A stretch of 64,000 nucleotides of DNA from VXMO01 sp965205915 (GTDB lineage Bacteria > Chloroflexota > Dehalococcoidia > UBA6926), in the NCBI GenBank assembly GCA_965205915.1, contig OZ242191.1, forward strand, positions 2,108,001 to 2,172,000, given 5' to 3'. Shown here piece after piece: positions 26,237 through 34,588 of the stretch. Position 1 is the stretch's first letter. The number at the start of each line of letters is the position of its first letter. Both the position numbers and the translations under genes were made by a program. Under the pieces are notes generated by a model, which was not told the origin of the DNA, did not search any database, and saw nothing but the letters and a program-made list of their open reading frames with translations.

Positions 26237-27967
26237 TTAGACTCCGACCGGGCTGGCCGCCGCGGCTTTGACCTCGGCGGTGATTCTCTCAACCAAATCC
26301 GCCACCTTGAATGGCAGACCCGTGTATTGCGTTAGCGACTTCGCGTTGACGCCGTGCTGGCGCAGGATGGAAGACAACTGCCCAAGGTAGTTGAGCTCCG
26401 GCACCAGGACGAGCTTCTTGGATCGCAACTCGTCCAGCAGCTTGGGATTCAACGGAGAGATGAATATGGTGTAGTACCAACCGAGGGGCACGCCGTTCTC
26501 CATCATCCGCTCGTATGCCTCATGCGCCGGGCCCTTGGAGCCGCCCCACGGCAGGATGACGACATCGTTGTCCTCATTCCGCTTCTCGTATGGGGTGTCC
26601 TCAAGGAGCTTCAACTTATTGAACCGGCGGTCCGTCATAACGACGTGGCGTTCCGGCAGGTGGGTGGTGTCGCCAATCTCATCGTGCTCGGAGGCGTTGG
26701 CAACGTACGCGCCGGGGCCACCGGGCACCGGCATGGGTGAGACGGAAGGCCCGTCGTACCTCTTGTAGCCGTTCGTTCCTGAATATGTCAGTCGATTCTC
26801 GACCGGCACAAGGGATGGATCCGGCTTGCGGATGTTCTGCACGCGCTCAGAGAGCATGTGGTCCGAAAGGACGATCACCGGGCCCTGATAGCGTTCCGCC
26901 CAGTTGAGGGCGTACATGGCAGAGTAGAAGCACTCTTCGATTGTGCCCGGCGCGATGATCGGCAACTGCGAGTCGCCGTGCGCCGGATGCATCGCCATGT
27001 AGAGGTCGGACTGTTCCGACTTGGTTGGGAGTCCGGTGGCGGGGCCGCCGCGCATCACGTCGACGATGACGCAGGGGATCTCCATCATCCACGCCATTCC
27101 GAGTCCCTCACTCATCAGCGAGAAACCGGGGCCGGCGGTGGAGGTCATTGCCTTCCTGCCTGCGAAACCTGCGCCGACAATCGTGCTGATGGACTCGATC
27201 TCAGAGCTTGCCTGGTAGACGAATGTTCCCTCGCCGCGCAGGTTCTGCTCCATGAATATCAAGATGGACGTTGCCGGAGAGATGGGGTATCCAACGAAGA
27301 AGTTGAGGCCACCGGCAAGCGCGCCGAGCCCGAAACTCTCGTTGCCCTTGGTGATGATCTGCTCGTAGTCCGGCGGATTGGGGGCGGCCAACTCGCCGAG
27401 CGAGAACCCGCTGGTACGCGCCGCTTCACGGCCAAGGCCGAGGCCCATGCTGTTCGCCGCGACAACCTCGGCGTCGTTCGGGCGGCCTCGTGTGAACCGC
27501 TTGACGTTGAAGTCCTCAAGATACTGCTCAGGCCACTCAACGAACTGCGCGACTGCCCCGAGGATGACCATGTTCGCCGCGCGGGGATTGCCCGTCGACT
27601 TTCCAAGCTGCTCATACGGGAGGGCCACGACGTTCATGTTGCCGCGATCCTCATCCGGAACCTCAAACACTGCGGAGTCGTAAACGAGGATGCCGCCATC
27701 CCGCAACTCTCCCTTGTGAACTTCGTAGGCTTCCGGGTTGAATGCGACGAGCACGTCGAGCGTGTCGCCGTTGCTGAGCGCCGGCGTCACGGAGACGCGA
27801 CACTGGCTCCATGTGGGCCCGCCCATGATCTGGGACGGGAACGTGACGAAGGTCATCACGTGGTACCCAACCTGCGCGGCTGCTGCGGCAAGGGCCTCGG
27901 ATGCGGTCACCATGCCCTGTCCGCCTTCACCCGCGAATCGGATGACAAAATCTCGTGTGGCTGCCAC
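26237..27967 (-). CDS. korA: 2-oxoacid:acceptor oxidoreductase, fused gamma-alpha subunit
   Basis: 576 residues. Residues ~7-190 are the gamma domain ('IRFAGEGGQGMVTASEALAA', 'FPSQIMGGPTWSQCRVS'). Residues ~205-570 are the alpha/pyrimidine-binding domain ('GNESFGLGALAGGLNFFVG', 'YPISPATSI', 'TSTAGPGFSLMSEGLG', 'RGGPATGLPTKSEQSDLYMA'). With KorB it forms a ferredoxin-reducing 2-oxoacid dehydrogenase, used in an anaerobic-type or reductive TCA-type carbon metabolism. No separate ferredoxin-like delta subunit is adjacent. It heads the minus-strand run. Confidence 0.92.
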   Translation of the reverse strand: MAATRDFVIRFAGEGGQGMVTASEALAAAAAQVGYHVMTFVTFPSQIMGGPTWSQCRVSVTPALSNGDTLDVLVAFNPEAYEVHKGELRDGGILVYDSAVFEVPDEDRGNMNVVALPYEQLGKSTGNPRAANMVILGAVAQFVEWPEQYLEDFNVKRFTRGRPNDAEVVAANSMGLGLGREAARTSGFSLGELAAPNPPDYEQIITKGNESFGLGALAGGLNFFVGYPISPATSILIFMEQNLRGEGTFVYQASSEIESISTIVGAGFAGRKAMTSTAGPGFSLMSEGLGMAWMMEIPCVIVDVMRGGPATGLPTKSEQSDLYMAMHPAHGDSQLPIIAPGTIEECFYSAMYALNWAERYQGPVIVLSDHMLSERVQNIRKPDPSLVPVENRLTYSGTNGYKRYDGPSVSPMPVPGGPGAYVANASEHDEIGDTTHLPERHVVMTDRRFNKLKLLEDTPYEKRNEDNDVVILPWGGSKGPAHEAYERMMENGVPLGWYYTIFISPLNPKLLDELRSKKLVLVPELNYLGQLSSILRQHGVNAKSLTQYTGLPFKVADLVERITAEVKAAAASPVGV

Positions 27968-28102
27968 TCAAATCCCCCCTTGCGGCCTCAAGTTTCGACG
28001 GGCTCTTTGCGCGCGACGATTGCTTGGATGGCTACTGATCTCGAGCCCCCCGTTAAGCACCCGCCCCAAACTTGCCCCGTGCATTATGGCGCAACGACTT
28101 TG

Positions 28103-28111
28103 AGTATAACA
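28103..28111 (-). promoter_or_regulatory. Candidate extended -10 promoter upstream of korA
   Basis: Read on the minus strand, TGTTATACT is an extended -10 (TGn-TATACT), with a TTGCCC-like -35 about 19 bases upstream. It would give korA a leader of about 130 bases. No other gene lies between. Confidence 0.4.
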
Positions 28112-28149
28112 AACGTTTGGGCAGCGGGGGCAATCGCACGCATCATTCA

Positions 28150-29775
28150 TTATGGAACGTTCGCCGTGATGTCACAGGATCGACGGTCACGTTCGTCTAT
28201 GCGGGCGCAGAAGTCGGCGAATTGCTGTTCGTCCCGAAAGACGTTGCGAGCGCGGCCGATGATCGTCTTGTAGCACCCGTTCCGCGCCTGTGAATCATCG
28301 ACGATGGCGCACATGGCGAGCGCGTCATCAGCGCCGGATTCTTCCCAGAATCTGTCCTGTGCGGCGCCCTGGATACACACGGTGCGATAGTCGCCGACGG
28401 GGACGTAATCGCAGTATTGAATCGCCAGCGCCGGATTCTTGCGCGTTGCGGCGCCGACGTCTCGGCCGTAGCTGGCGTAGCAGTTCAGCTGGGCGTATTC
28501 GGGCGCCTCGCCACAGGCATCGGCCACCTTTGAGTAGTCGTAGCCAAAGACGACGAGCATATGTGACGTTTGGTAGAAGTAGCAATCATTCACGTATCTG
28601 CTGTCGACGGCGTCGCATGGGAAGTGGGGATCGTCGTCCCTGAGGTACTCCGTGGTGTGGCCCATGACGCCCGTGAGGCCGCCGACCACGTTCTCCATGA
28701 AGACGCCGGAGTAGCATGAGCCCTTGTCCGCCTCCGTTGACATACGGTCGCAGAAGGGGAGGGCATCGTTGATTTCGTATGTCGTCCACGCCATGAGTCC
28801 GTGACCGACGCCGTGGACGCACTGGTGGCGGAAGAAAGGATTCTCTGCTGCCGAGCAGATGGCGGCAACGTCGGCCTCAAGGTTGGCGGTGCCGCGTTCG
28901 GCGAACAGGGCCTCCGTTGCGCCGTGGAAGGAGCCGGCCTGGCATTCGTGACCGGAAAGGGCAAACGCGGCTGCTCCGTACTCCTCAAATGCAAGGCGAC
29001 CGAGCGTGTGGGCGCGCTGATGGCAATCAACGCTGATTAAGCCTTCGGCCTCCTTGAGCAGGTGGACGGTGTTCTGCGGGCCGTATCGCACGATGTATTG
29101 GGTCATTAGCAGATCATTGGAGAACAGGCCGACGTAATCGTCGAACGGTACGTTGCCGGGAGTCTCGAACTCCGTATCGGGGATGGTCATGACCAGCGGT
29201 TGCGGCGGAGGCCCGCCCCCGCCGCCGAGGACGACAATGAGTCCGCCGTCTTCTGGATTGTTGTGGTTATGGAATCGCCAAAAGCCGCGTTCGTCAAAGG
29301 TGAATGCATAGGACGCGCCGGGCCGAATGTCCTCGTTGGCGTCGAACTCCGGGAGAATCGCGTGGGTGGGGTGGATGTTGGAGGCGGGCCAGATAGGCTC
29401 GGTTGAATCGTTGCGGAATATGATGGTTGTGCCGGGTTCGATGTCAATGCGCTTGGGGAAGAATCCGCCGTCGTCCCGGTACGCGATGGTGACGGCATCT
29501 GCATAAATAACTGTCGGTTGGACCTGCGCGATTGCCACTGCTGCTATTGACGTTGCGGTGGGGCCTGGGATGGGGGTTAGAGTGACTGTGGGTAGCACGG
29601 TCGCGTTAATGGGAACGACCGTGGGGGTGATGGGCGGCGGCGGGTGAAACCCTGTGTCGGCGTCCGCCGTCGGGGATGCCTGGGCCCCGGGGTCTAGCGA
29701 GCAGCCTAGAGTGATGAGCGTCAGGAACACGGCCATCAGCATAAACAGAGTGAGTGAGAACAAAAAATTCTTCAT
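28150..29775 (-). CDS. Secreted lipoprotein: cupredoxin-like domain plus Cys/His-rich domain
   Basis: 541 residues. Lipoprotein signal with lipobox LITLGC (Cys25), then a Pro/Thr-rich linker. Residues ~100-182 resemble a cupredoxin ('FFPKRIDIEPGTTIIFRND' to 'FWRFHNHNNPEDGGLIVV'), but the copper Cys position is His and no Met follows, so a normal blue-copper site is not present. Residues ~205-541 hold 16 cysteines and many histidines in motifs such as 'CHQRAHTLGR', 'GHECQAGSFHG', 'CVHGVGHGLMAW' and 'PHFPCDAV'. I do not recognise this domain. Multiple disulfides or metal/heme binding are possible. It is likely anchored outside the cell membrane. Confidence 0.75.
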   Translation of the reverse strand: MKNFLFSLTLFMLMAVFLTLITLGCSLDPGAQASPTADADTGFHPPPPITPTVVPINATVLPTVTLTPIPGPTATSIAAVAIAQVQPTVIYADAVTIAYRDDGGFFPKRIDIEPGTTIIFRNDSTEPIWPASNIHPTHAILPEFDANEDIRPGASYAFTFDERGFWRFHNHNNPEDGGLIVVLGGGGGPPPQPLVMTIPDTEFETPGNVPFDDYVGLFSNDLLMTQYIVRYGPQNTVHLLKEAEGLISVDCHQRAHTLGRLAFEEYGAAAFALSGHECQAGSFHGATEALFAERGTANLEADVAAICSAAENPFFRHQCVHGVGHGLMAWTTYEINDALPFCDRMSTEADKGSCYSGVFMENVVGGLTGVMGHTTEYLRDDDPHFPCDAVDSRYVNDCYFYQTSHMLVVFGYDYSKVADACGEAPEYAQLNCYASYGRDVGAATRKNPALAIQYCDYVPVGDYRTVCIQGAAQDRFWEESGADDALAMCAIVDDSQARNGCYKTIIGRARNVFRDEQQFADFCARIDERDRRSCDITANVP

Positions 29776-29839
29776 GCTGTCGTTTCCCTTGCGGCCAGTA
29801 TCCCACTCTTGGCAGAGAGATAAGCAAAACGGCCACTAC

Positions 29840-29848
29840 TGCTATAAT
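29840..29848 (+). promoter_or_regulatory. Extended -10 promoter for the MBL-fold gene
   Basis: TGCTATAAT (TG at 29840-29841, TATAAT at 29843-29848) is a near-perfect extended -10, 50 bases before the MBL-fold ATG and in the divergent region with the lipoprotein gene. No good -35 is seen, which is normal for extended -10 promoters. Confidence 0.5.
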
Positions 29849-29897
29849 CGGCGGCAATAATCCAATGCGCCGGTAGCGCGCGAAAGGCATTTGAACT

Positions 29898-31043
29898 ATG
29901 GCTGAGTCCGTCACGGAAGTCGCCCCCGGCATCTTTCAGATGCGCATCCCCATCCCCGATAACCCGCTTGGGTTCACGTTGCCATACCTGGTCACGGGGC
30001 CGGATAAACCCATCCTCATCGACACCGGCCTGCGCTCCGAGGAGGGCATTGAGGCGCTCCAGGATCAGCTGGTGGGGCAGTTGGGCATCAAGCCCGGGCA
30101 GATCGATTTTATCCTTATCACGCACAATCACCCGGATCACTACGGCCTCGCCATCGACGCCAAGAAACTGACGGGCGCGCGCACGGCGATGCACCGCATC
30201 GACTGGGAACAGAGCCCGTTCCGAGAGGCGATGGAGGCCATCAAGCGGGATCCAAACGCGGCGCGAACAGGTGGCTCCGATCGCATGAAGGACTGGTATC
30301 GTCGCCACGGCGTGCCGGAGAACGAACTCGAGGGCGAGCTTTTCGGCGGGCGGAGACGACGCGCCGCTCAAGAAGAGGAGAAACGACAGGAGCACCCGGA
30401 GGGCATTCCCTCTCACGGCGATTCTGCCGAAAAAGGCGCGGGCGAGGAGCGCGAGGCGCAACGCTGGGCAATGTTCCGAGAGTTTGAAGCGCCGGACCTG
30501 CTGTTGGACGGCTCAGAAGTCTACAAGACCGGCAAGCACAACCTCCGCGCGTTCTGGACGCCCGGCCATACACCCGGCCACCTCTGCTGGGTGGATGAGG
30601 AGGCGCGGATGGTGTTCACCGGCGACCACATCCTCCCCGTCATCACGTCTAACGTATCGGTGCGGATGACCTCAGATGGCGATCCGCTGGGTGATTACCT
30701 GGATTCCGTCGCAAAGGTGGGCGCGCTGGACGTCGATCTTGTCCTGCCCGCGCATGAGCACCATTTCACCGATCTCAAGGGGCGTGTAGCGGAACTGCAC
30801 CAACACCACGCCGCTAGGCTCGATGCGGTCCGGAATGCCGCGGACGGCGCACCGAGAACGGCCTACGAGGTCGCCGCCGGTGTGCCATGGGATGTCGGCG
30901 GCTGGGACGAGATGGACGAGTTCCTGCGACGGGCCGCCGTCGGCGAAACACTGTCCCACCTGGAGCATCTGAGCCGGAAGGGCACGGCGCAACGCATACG
31001 GGAAGAGGATTCACCACTGGTCAAATGGCAGGCAACAGCCTAA
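29898..31043 (+). CDS. MBL-fold metallohydrolase
   Basis: 381 residues. Metallo-beta-lactamase fold with the di-metal motifs 'ITHNHPDHYG' (~75-84), 'TPGHTPGHLCW', 'FTGDHILP' and 'PAHEHHF'. Between the first two there is an unusual charged insertion of ~60 residues (GGRRRRAAQEEEKRQ...). The C-terminal ~80 residues form a helical HTH-like domain often seen in the 'MBL plus winged-helix' hydrolases. The substrate is unknown; thioester or glutathione-thiol hydrolases are relatives. Confidence 0.88.
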   Translation: MAESVTEVAPGIFQMRIPIPDNPLGFTLPYLVTGPDKPILIDTGLRSEEGIEALQDQLVGQLGIKPGQIDFILITHNHPDHYGLAIDAKKLTGARTAMHRIDWEQSPFREAMEAIKRDPNAARTGGSDRMKDWYRRHGVPENELEGELFGGRRRRAAQEEEKRQEHPEGIPSHGDSAEKGAGEEREAQRWAMFREFEAPDLLLDGSEVYKTGKHNLRAFWTPGHTPGHLCWVDEEARMVFTGDHILPVITSNVSVRMTSDGDPLGDYLDSVAKVGALDVDLVLPAHEHHFTDLKGRVAELHQHHAARLDAVRNAADGAPRTAYEVAAGVPWDVGGWDEMDEFLRRAAVGETLSHLEHLSRKGTAQRIREEDSPLVKWQATA

Positions 31044-31094
31044 GATGCGGCATTGGGCCGATGCCGCGCATGGTTGATGAGATGGAGAAAAGGC

Positions 31095-31955
31095 ATGGCG
31101 GGCGTAGAGACAGCCGTTCAGAGGCTCAAGGACACCGCGGCGGCGCATGAGGGCCGCAACATCGTCGACCGCGCCTTTGCGAGTGAGGTCGATTCCCTCC
31201 TCAATGGCTTCTACGAGGACATCACGCAGCTCAAACGCATCGAGCTGCAGAGCCTGTTCGACCTCTTCCTGCTCAAAGCGCTCTACATCGACCGCCAAAG
31301 CACAAGCATCGCCACCCTGGACTATCTCGGATCGCTGCTCGCCCGCCACGTGGGTATGAGGGAGATATTCCCCATCCCCGATCTGGTCGCCCAATTTGGG
31401 AACCTGCTTGAGAGCCTCGTTGAGGAGGCGGAGCGTGGCGCGACTCGGGAAGCGCAGAACCTCTTTGAGGCCAATCGCAACATTGCCGATAGCACCCTGT
31501 TCCTGATTGGCATATATCCCGCCAGCCTGACCGGCCGCCGAAACAGGCGGCGACGCCGCAGGAACCCCGCCATGCAGGCGACCCCACGCCTTGACCTGAG
31601 CTACTACACGCGGTTGGGGCGGAGCCACTACGCGCTGGCGTCGGAGCATGAGTTGGCGCAATGGACGGGACAGGATCGCGTCCTCAGGCGACTCTCAAAC
31701 AACTTTGACCTGTATGCGGGCGTGCTTTCAGAGGTGGCGCAAACGTTCATCCACGGCGTCGACGTTCAACGTGTGACCAACCTGATGCTGGACAGCTACA
31801 ACGCATGGCGGCGAACGGGCGATCCGCAGCGGATGGAGGAGTTACGCAAGTACGCGGCGTTGCTGGCATTGGACCCGCAGCGCGCCTTCTCACGCCTGCC
31901 CCGCCGCCGTCAGCGATTCGTTCTCCTTGATCCCGCCAAGGGACAGTCGGACTAG
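31095..31955 (+). CDS. Uncharacterised helical protein
   Basis: ATG 31095 has GGAG seven bases upstream and gives 286 residues; an earlier in-frame start at 31053 is less likely. I do not recognise a family. The protein is predicted mostly helical and soluble, with 'RNIVDRAFASEVDSLLNGFY' and 'LDYLGSLLARHVGMREI' segments. A run of six arginines sits in the middle (TGRRNRRRRRRNP, ~residues 150-162) between two helical halves. The basic patch could bind nucleic acid or acidic lipids. It ends 4 bases into the convergent Rieske-like gene. Confidence 0.6.
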   Translation: MAGVETAVQRLKDTAAAHEGRNIVDRAFASEVDSLLNGFYEDITQLKRIELQSLFDLFLLKALYIDRQSTSIATLDYLGSLLARHVGMREIFPIPDLVAQFGNLLESLVEEAERGATREAQNLFEANRNIADSTLFLIGIYPASLTGRRNRRRRRRNPAMQATPRLDLSYYTRLGRSHYALASEHELAQWTGQDRVLRRLSNNFDLYAGVLSEVAQTFIHGVDVQRVTNLMLDSYNAWRRTGDPQRMEELRKYAALLALDPQRAFSRLPRRRQRFVLLDPAKGQSD

Positions 31956-32461
31956 CTACTCATCGGCGGCAGCGGAAACTCACGCCGTAGCCGCTTCTCA
32001 TCCACGGGCGCGTCCGGTTTCGCCTCGTCCGCCCACAGGCTGCCATCAATCTCAGTGACGACGAGCGCGGGCAAGGGGCCGTCCGCCGGCCCTGCGACTA
32101 ACTCGCCAAGTCGGTTGAAGATCGAAGCGTCCCGAGAGCAGTAGAAGCGGCCTATCGGCGCCAATTCGTCTTCCGAAGGATCATCCGCTCGCCACGCCAC
32201 GAGCGCGCGACCGTTGGGACAGCGTGAGTGCAGTGCAAGGATGCCCTCTGCCGTTCGGACGGCGTAGATGTCAGCCCGCCTCGGCGACGTGACCGCCTCT
32301 CCAACGGCAAGATCCCGGAGCGTTTCAATGCTGCCAAGCAGGATGAGATTGGCAGCAGGCTCCGGACGAGACGACTCGGACGGGGCAGGGGCCCCATCGC
32401 GTCGCCACGCCATCGTCAGAAATGCGCGGCGACTCAGCGCTTCGTCACTGTCGTTGGTCAT
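31952..32461 (-). CDS. Rieske-fold protein lacking the histidine cluster ligands
   Basis: 169 residues. The C-terminal ~110 residues follow a Rieske domain: 'IYAVRTAEGILALHSRCPNG', 'GRFYCSRDASIFNRLGELV' and 'AGPADGPLPALVV'. The normal CxH...CxxH cluster ligands appear as Cys-Pro-Asn and Cys-Ser-Arg-Asp, so both His ligands are replaced. A [2Fe-2S] Rieske centre of the usual kind is therefore unlikely. The N-terminus has a twin-arginine-like 'LSRRAFLTMAW', but no hydrophobic stretch follows. Convergent with the helical protein gene and divergent from tRNA-Ser. Confidence 0.68.
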   Translation of the reverse strand: MTNDSDEALSRRAFLTMAWRRDGAPAPSESSRPEPAANLILLGSIETLRDLAVGEAVTSPRRADIYAVRTAEGILALHSRCPNGRALVAWRADDPSEDELAPIGRFYCSRDASIFNRLGELVAGPADGPLPALVVTEIDGSLWADEAKPDAPVDEKRLRREFPLPPMSS

Positions 32462-32494
32462 TTCCGTATCTTGTCCGTCTTTGCGCGAAATTCT

Positions 32495-32522
32495 TTGGCC
32501 ATACCGCTATCCGTTGTATCAT
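32495..32522 (+). promoter_or_regulatory. Candidate promoter for tRNA-Ser
   Basis: TTGGCC (32495-32500), 16-base spacer, TATCAT (32517-32522), about 50 bases upstream of the tRNA 5' end. Confidence 0.35.
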
Positions 32523-32572
32523 GGTGAACGCACTGTCAGCGAGGGTTTGGCCCTTGCCACAATGTACTCTGC

Positions 32573-32666
32573 GGAGGGATCGCATAGCCTGGTCTAGTGC
32601 GGCCGCCTGCTAAGCGGTTTGTCCTTTTATCGGGACACATGGGTTCGAATCCCATTCCCTCCGCCA
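32573..32666 (+). tRNA. tRNA-Ser (anticodon GCT)
   Basis: A full cloverleaf of 94 bases: acceptor GGAGGGA/TCCCTCC, D stem GCA/TGC, anticodon stem GCCGC/GCGGT with loop CTGCTAA (anticodon GCT, reading AGC/AGU), a long class II variable arm (TGTCC/GGACA) and T arm ATGGG-TTCGAAT-CCCAT. The discriminator is G and the 3' CCA is encoded in the DNA. The long variable arm and G73 agree with serine identity. Confidence 0.95.
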
Positions 32667-32724
32667 TCGCGCATATTCTGTCCTATTGAGGGCAAATCGG
32701 AACGGGGACATAGAGGGACGTGGA

Positions 32725-34062
32725 ATGACCAGCTATCACCTGTGGACGGTCGGCTGCCAGATGAACGTTGCCGACTCCGAACGCCTTGGCCTGTCCCTTG
32801 ATCAGCTTGGCTACGAGTCCGTCGACAGGGCCGAAGACGCCGACATCGTCGTCCTCAACAGCTGTGTCGTGCGGCAGGGGGCGGAGGACAAGGTCGTCGG
32901 CAGGTTGGATTCCCTCAAGTCCCACAAGAAGAACAATCCGGACGCGACGATTGCGCTGATGGGCTGCATGGTCGGCCCGCGCACGGACGCTCTGCGGGAA
33001 CGATTCCCACACGTCGATTTCTTCATGCGTCCCCAGGATTTCACGGCGCTTGTGGAGTTTGCGGCGGAGCGACAGGGTCTTTCATGCGACACAGACCAAT
33101 CCCTGCTTGTCCCATCGCAGCCGACCGTGAGCACGTTCGTGCCGGTGATCCAGGGCTGCGACGAGTTCTGCACGTACTGCATTGTGCCGTACCGGCGGGG
33201 CAGGGAGACGAGCCGCCCCGTTGAGGAACTCGTGCGAGAGGCGGAGATGCTGGCGGCGCGCGGCGCAAGGGAAATTACACTCCTCGGCCAGATCGTCGAC
33301 CGTTACGGCCATGACCTACCGGACAAGCCGGATCTGGCCGACCTGCTACGCGCCATCCAACCGGTGGAGAGGCTGGAACGCATTCGCTTCCTGACCTCTC
33401 ACCCCCGCGACATGACACAGCGCATCCTGGATGCCGTGGCTGAGTTGCCCAAGGCGTGCGAGCACCTGAACCTGCCGTTTCAGGCGGGGGCCGACGAGGT
33501 GCTTGAACGGATGCGGCGGCCCTACAAGATTGCCGACTACCTGGAACTCATTGAGCGCGCGAGGGAAACCATCCCCGGCGTCGCTATCAGCACGGACGTC
33601 ATCGTGGGCTTTTGCGGCGAGACCGATGAAGAGTTTCAGCGGACGATGGACGTCCTTGAGCAGGTTAGGTTTGACGTCGTGCACGTCGCGCCCTATTCGA
33701 CGCGGCCCGGCACCATCGCCGACCGCAAGCTCGTGGACGACGTGCCACCGGCCGTGAAAATCCAACGGCGCAAGGCCGTCGAAGAACTGCAAGAGCGCAT
33801 CGTCACAGAGATTAACGCGCCGCTGGCCGGCACGCGGCAAGAAATCCTGATTGAGCGTCGCGTCAAGGAGTCATGGACCGGTAGGACACGCACAAACAAG
33901 ATCGTTCACGTGCAGGGCACCGATGCCAGCCTTGAGGGTCACCTCGTCGAGGTAGACATCGTGCGCGCCGGCCCGTGGTCATTGGCGGGCGTGTTGCCGG
34001 GGACAGATGCCACGGACGCAATCAGCGCGCCTACTCGTGAGATTGAGTTGATGCCTGCGTAG
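32725..34062 (+). CDS. miaB: tRNA-2-methylthio-N6-dimethylallyladenosine synthase
   Basis: 445 residues from ATG 32725. Radical-SAM methylthiotransferase that adds a 2-methylthio group to i6A37 of tRNAs reading UNN codons. The N-terminal domain holds three cluster cysteines ('TVGCQMNVADSERL', 'VVLNSCVVRQGAEDK', 'LMGCMVG'). The radical-SAM triad is 'QGCDEFCTYCIVPYRRG' (CxxxCxxC, ~145-152), and a C-terminal TRAM domain contains 'EILIERRVKESWTGRT'. MiaB is favoured over RimO by the 'GCQMN' start and overall motifs. It starts 59 bases after tRNA-Ser(GCT), which is not an expected substrate. Confidence 0.92.
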   Translation: MTSYHLWTVGCQMNVADSERLGLSLDQLGYESVDRAEDADIVVLNSCVVRQGAEDKVVGRLDSLKSHKKNNPDATIALMGCMVGPRTDALRERFPHVDFFMRPQDFTALVEFAAERQGLSCDTDQSLLVPSQPTVSTFVPVIQGCDEFCTYCIVPYRRGRETSRPVEELVREAEMLAARGAREITLLGQIVDRYGHDLPDKPDLADLLRAIQPVERLERIRFLTSHPRDMTQRILDAVAELPKACEHLNLPFQAGADEVLERMRRPYKIADYLELIERARETIPGVAISTDVIVGFCGETDEEFQRTMDVLEQVRFDVVHVAPYSTRPGTIADRKLVDDVPPAVKIQRRKAVEELQERIVTEINAPLAGTRQEILIERRVKESWTGRTRTNKIVHVQGTDASLEGHLVEVDIVRAGPWSLAGVLPGTDATDAISAPTREIELMPA

Positions 34063-34128
34063 TATCTGCTGACGGCCGGCAGCATGGTAGAGTGGTGTCG
34101 GCCAATGAACCCTTGAGGAGACGCGCCA

Positions 34129-34470
34129 ATGACAACTGCCGAAGTTCAACAGCTGTCTAACTATCTGCAACAGTTAGTGGGTTCGATACAGGGCCTGTCG
34201 GATCGGATGACAGGTTTAGAAACACGTATGGCAGGTTTAGAAACACGGATGACAGGTTTAGAAACGCGGATGACAGGTTTAGAAACACGGATGACAGGTT
34301 TAGAAACACGGATGACTGGGCTGGAAGACCACATGACGGGCATGGAAGGCCGTATGACGGGCGTCGAGACGCGCCTGACCAATATCGAATCAACCGTAGT
34401 CGCCGCTCGCCGGGAAGCACAGGAGCGCAGTCAGATGGGGTTCTCAACACCCACAAACGAGAATGAATAG
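34129..34470 (+). CDS. Short coiled-coil protein with heptad repeats
   Basis: 113 residues, GAGGAG ribosome binding site. Residues ~20-91 are ten near-exact heptads of the type 'MTGLETR', with Met and Leu at the a/d positions, predicting a long parallel coiled coil. The C-terminus (AARREAQERSQMGF) is polar. There is no signal peptide and no other domain. I recognise no family; an oligomerising rod or a scaffold is the safest description. The repeat is also nearly exact in DNA, so its length may vary between strains. Confidence 0.7.
   Translation: MTTAEVQQLSNYLQQLVGSIQGLSDRMTGLETRMAGLETRMTGLETRMTGLETRMTGLETRMTGLEDHMTGMEGRMTGVETRLTNIESTVVAARREAQERSQMGFSTPTNENE
34210..34377 (+). repeat. 21-base tandem repeat array, eight units
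   Basis: Eight consecutive 21-base units (34210-34377). The first five are nearly identical (consensus ACAGGTTTAGAAACACGGAT plus G); the last three have diverged at the DNA level while keeping the heptad. This suggests recent expansion at the 5' side. Confidence 0.92.
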
Positions 34471-34527
34471 GTTGGCGATGTAAACTAACCCACGATTCCC
34501 AAAGCGCCCCTTGCCACTAAACCATAA

Positions 34528-34559
34528 CAGGGGGGGCGGCCAAATGACCGCCCCCCCTG
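34528..34559. terminator. Bidirectional terminator-like hairpin
   Basis: CAGGGGGGGCGG (34528-34539) and CCGCCCCCCCTG (34548-34559) form a perfect 12-bp stem with an 8-base loop. It sits between two convergent genes, so it probably stops transcription from both sides; there is only a weak T-rich tail (CTCTTTAC). Confidence 0.7.
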
Positions 34560-34588
34560 CTCTTTACGAGGTTTGCGCGATGGCGCGC

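Noticed and set aside
32573..34062. Functional pairing of tRNA-Ser and miaB
   Set aside because: MiaB acts on i6A37 tRNAs reading UNN codons; anticodon GCT (with U36) reads AGY, so adjacency is probably incidental.
34157..34456. Repetitive minus-strand frames opposite the heptad gene
   Set aside because: A 21-base repeat keeps every frame open; only the plus strand has a ribosome binding site and a sensible coiled coil.
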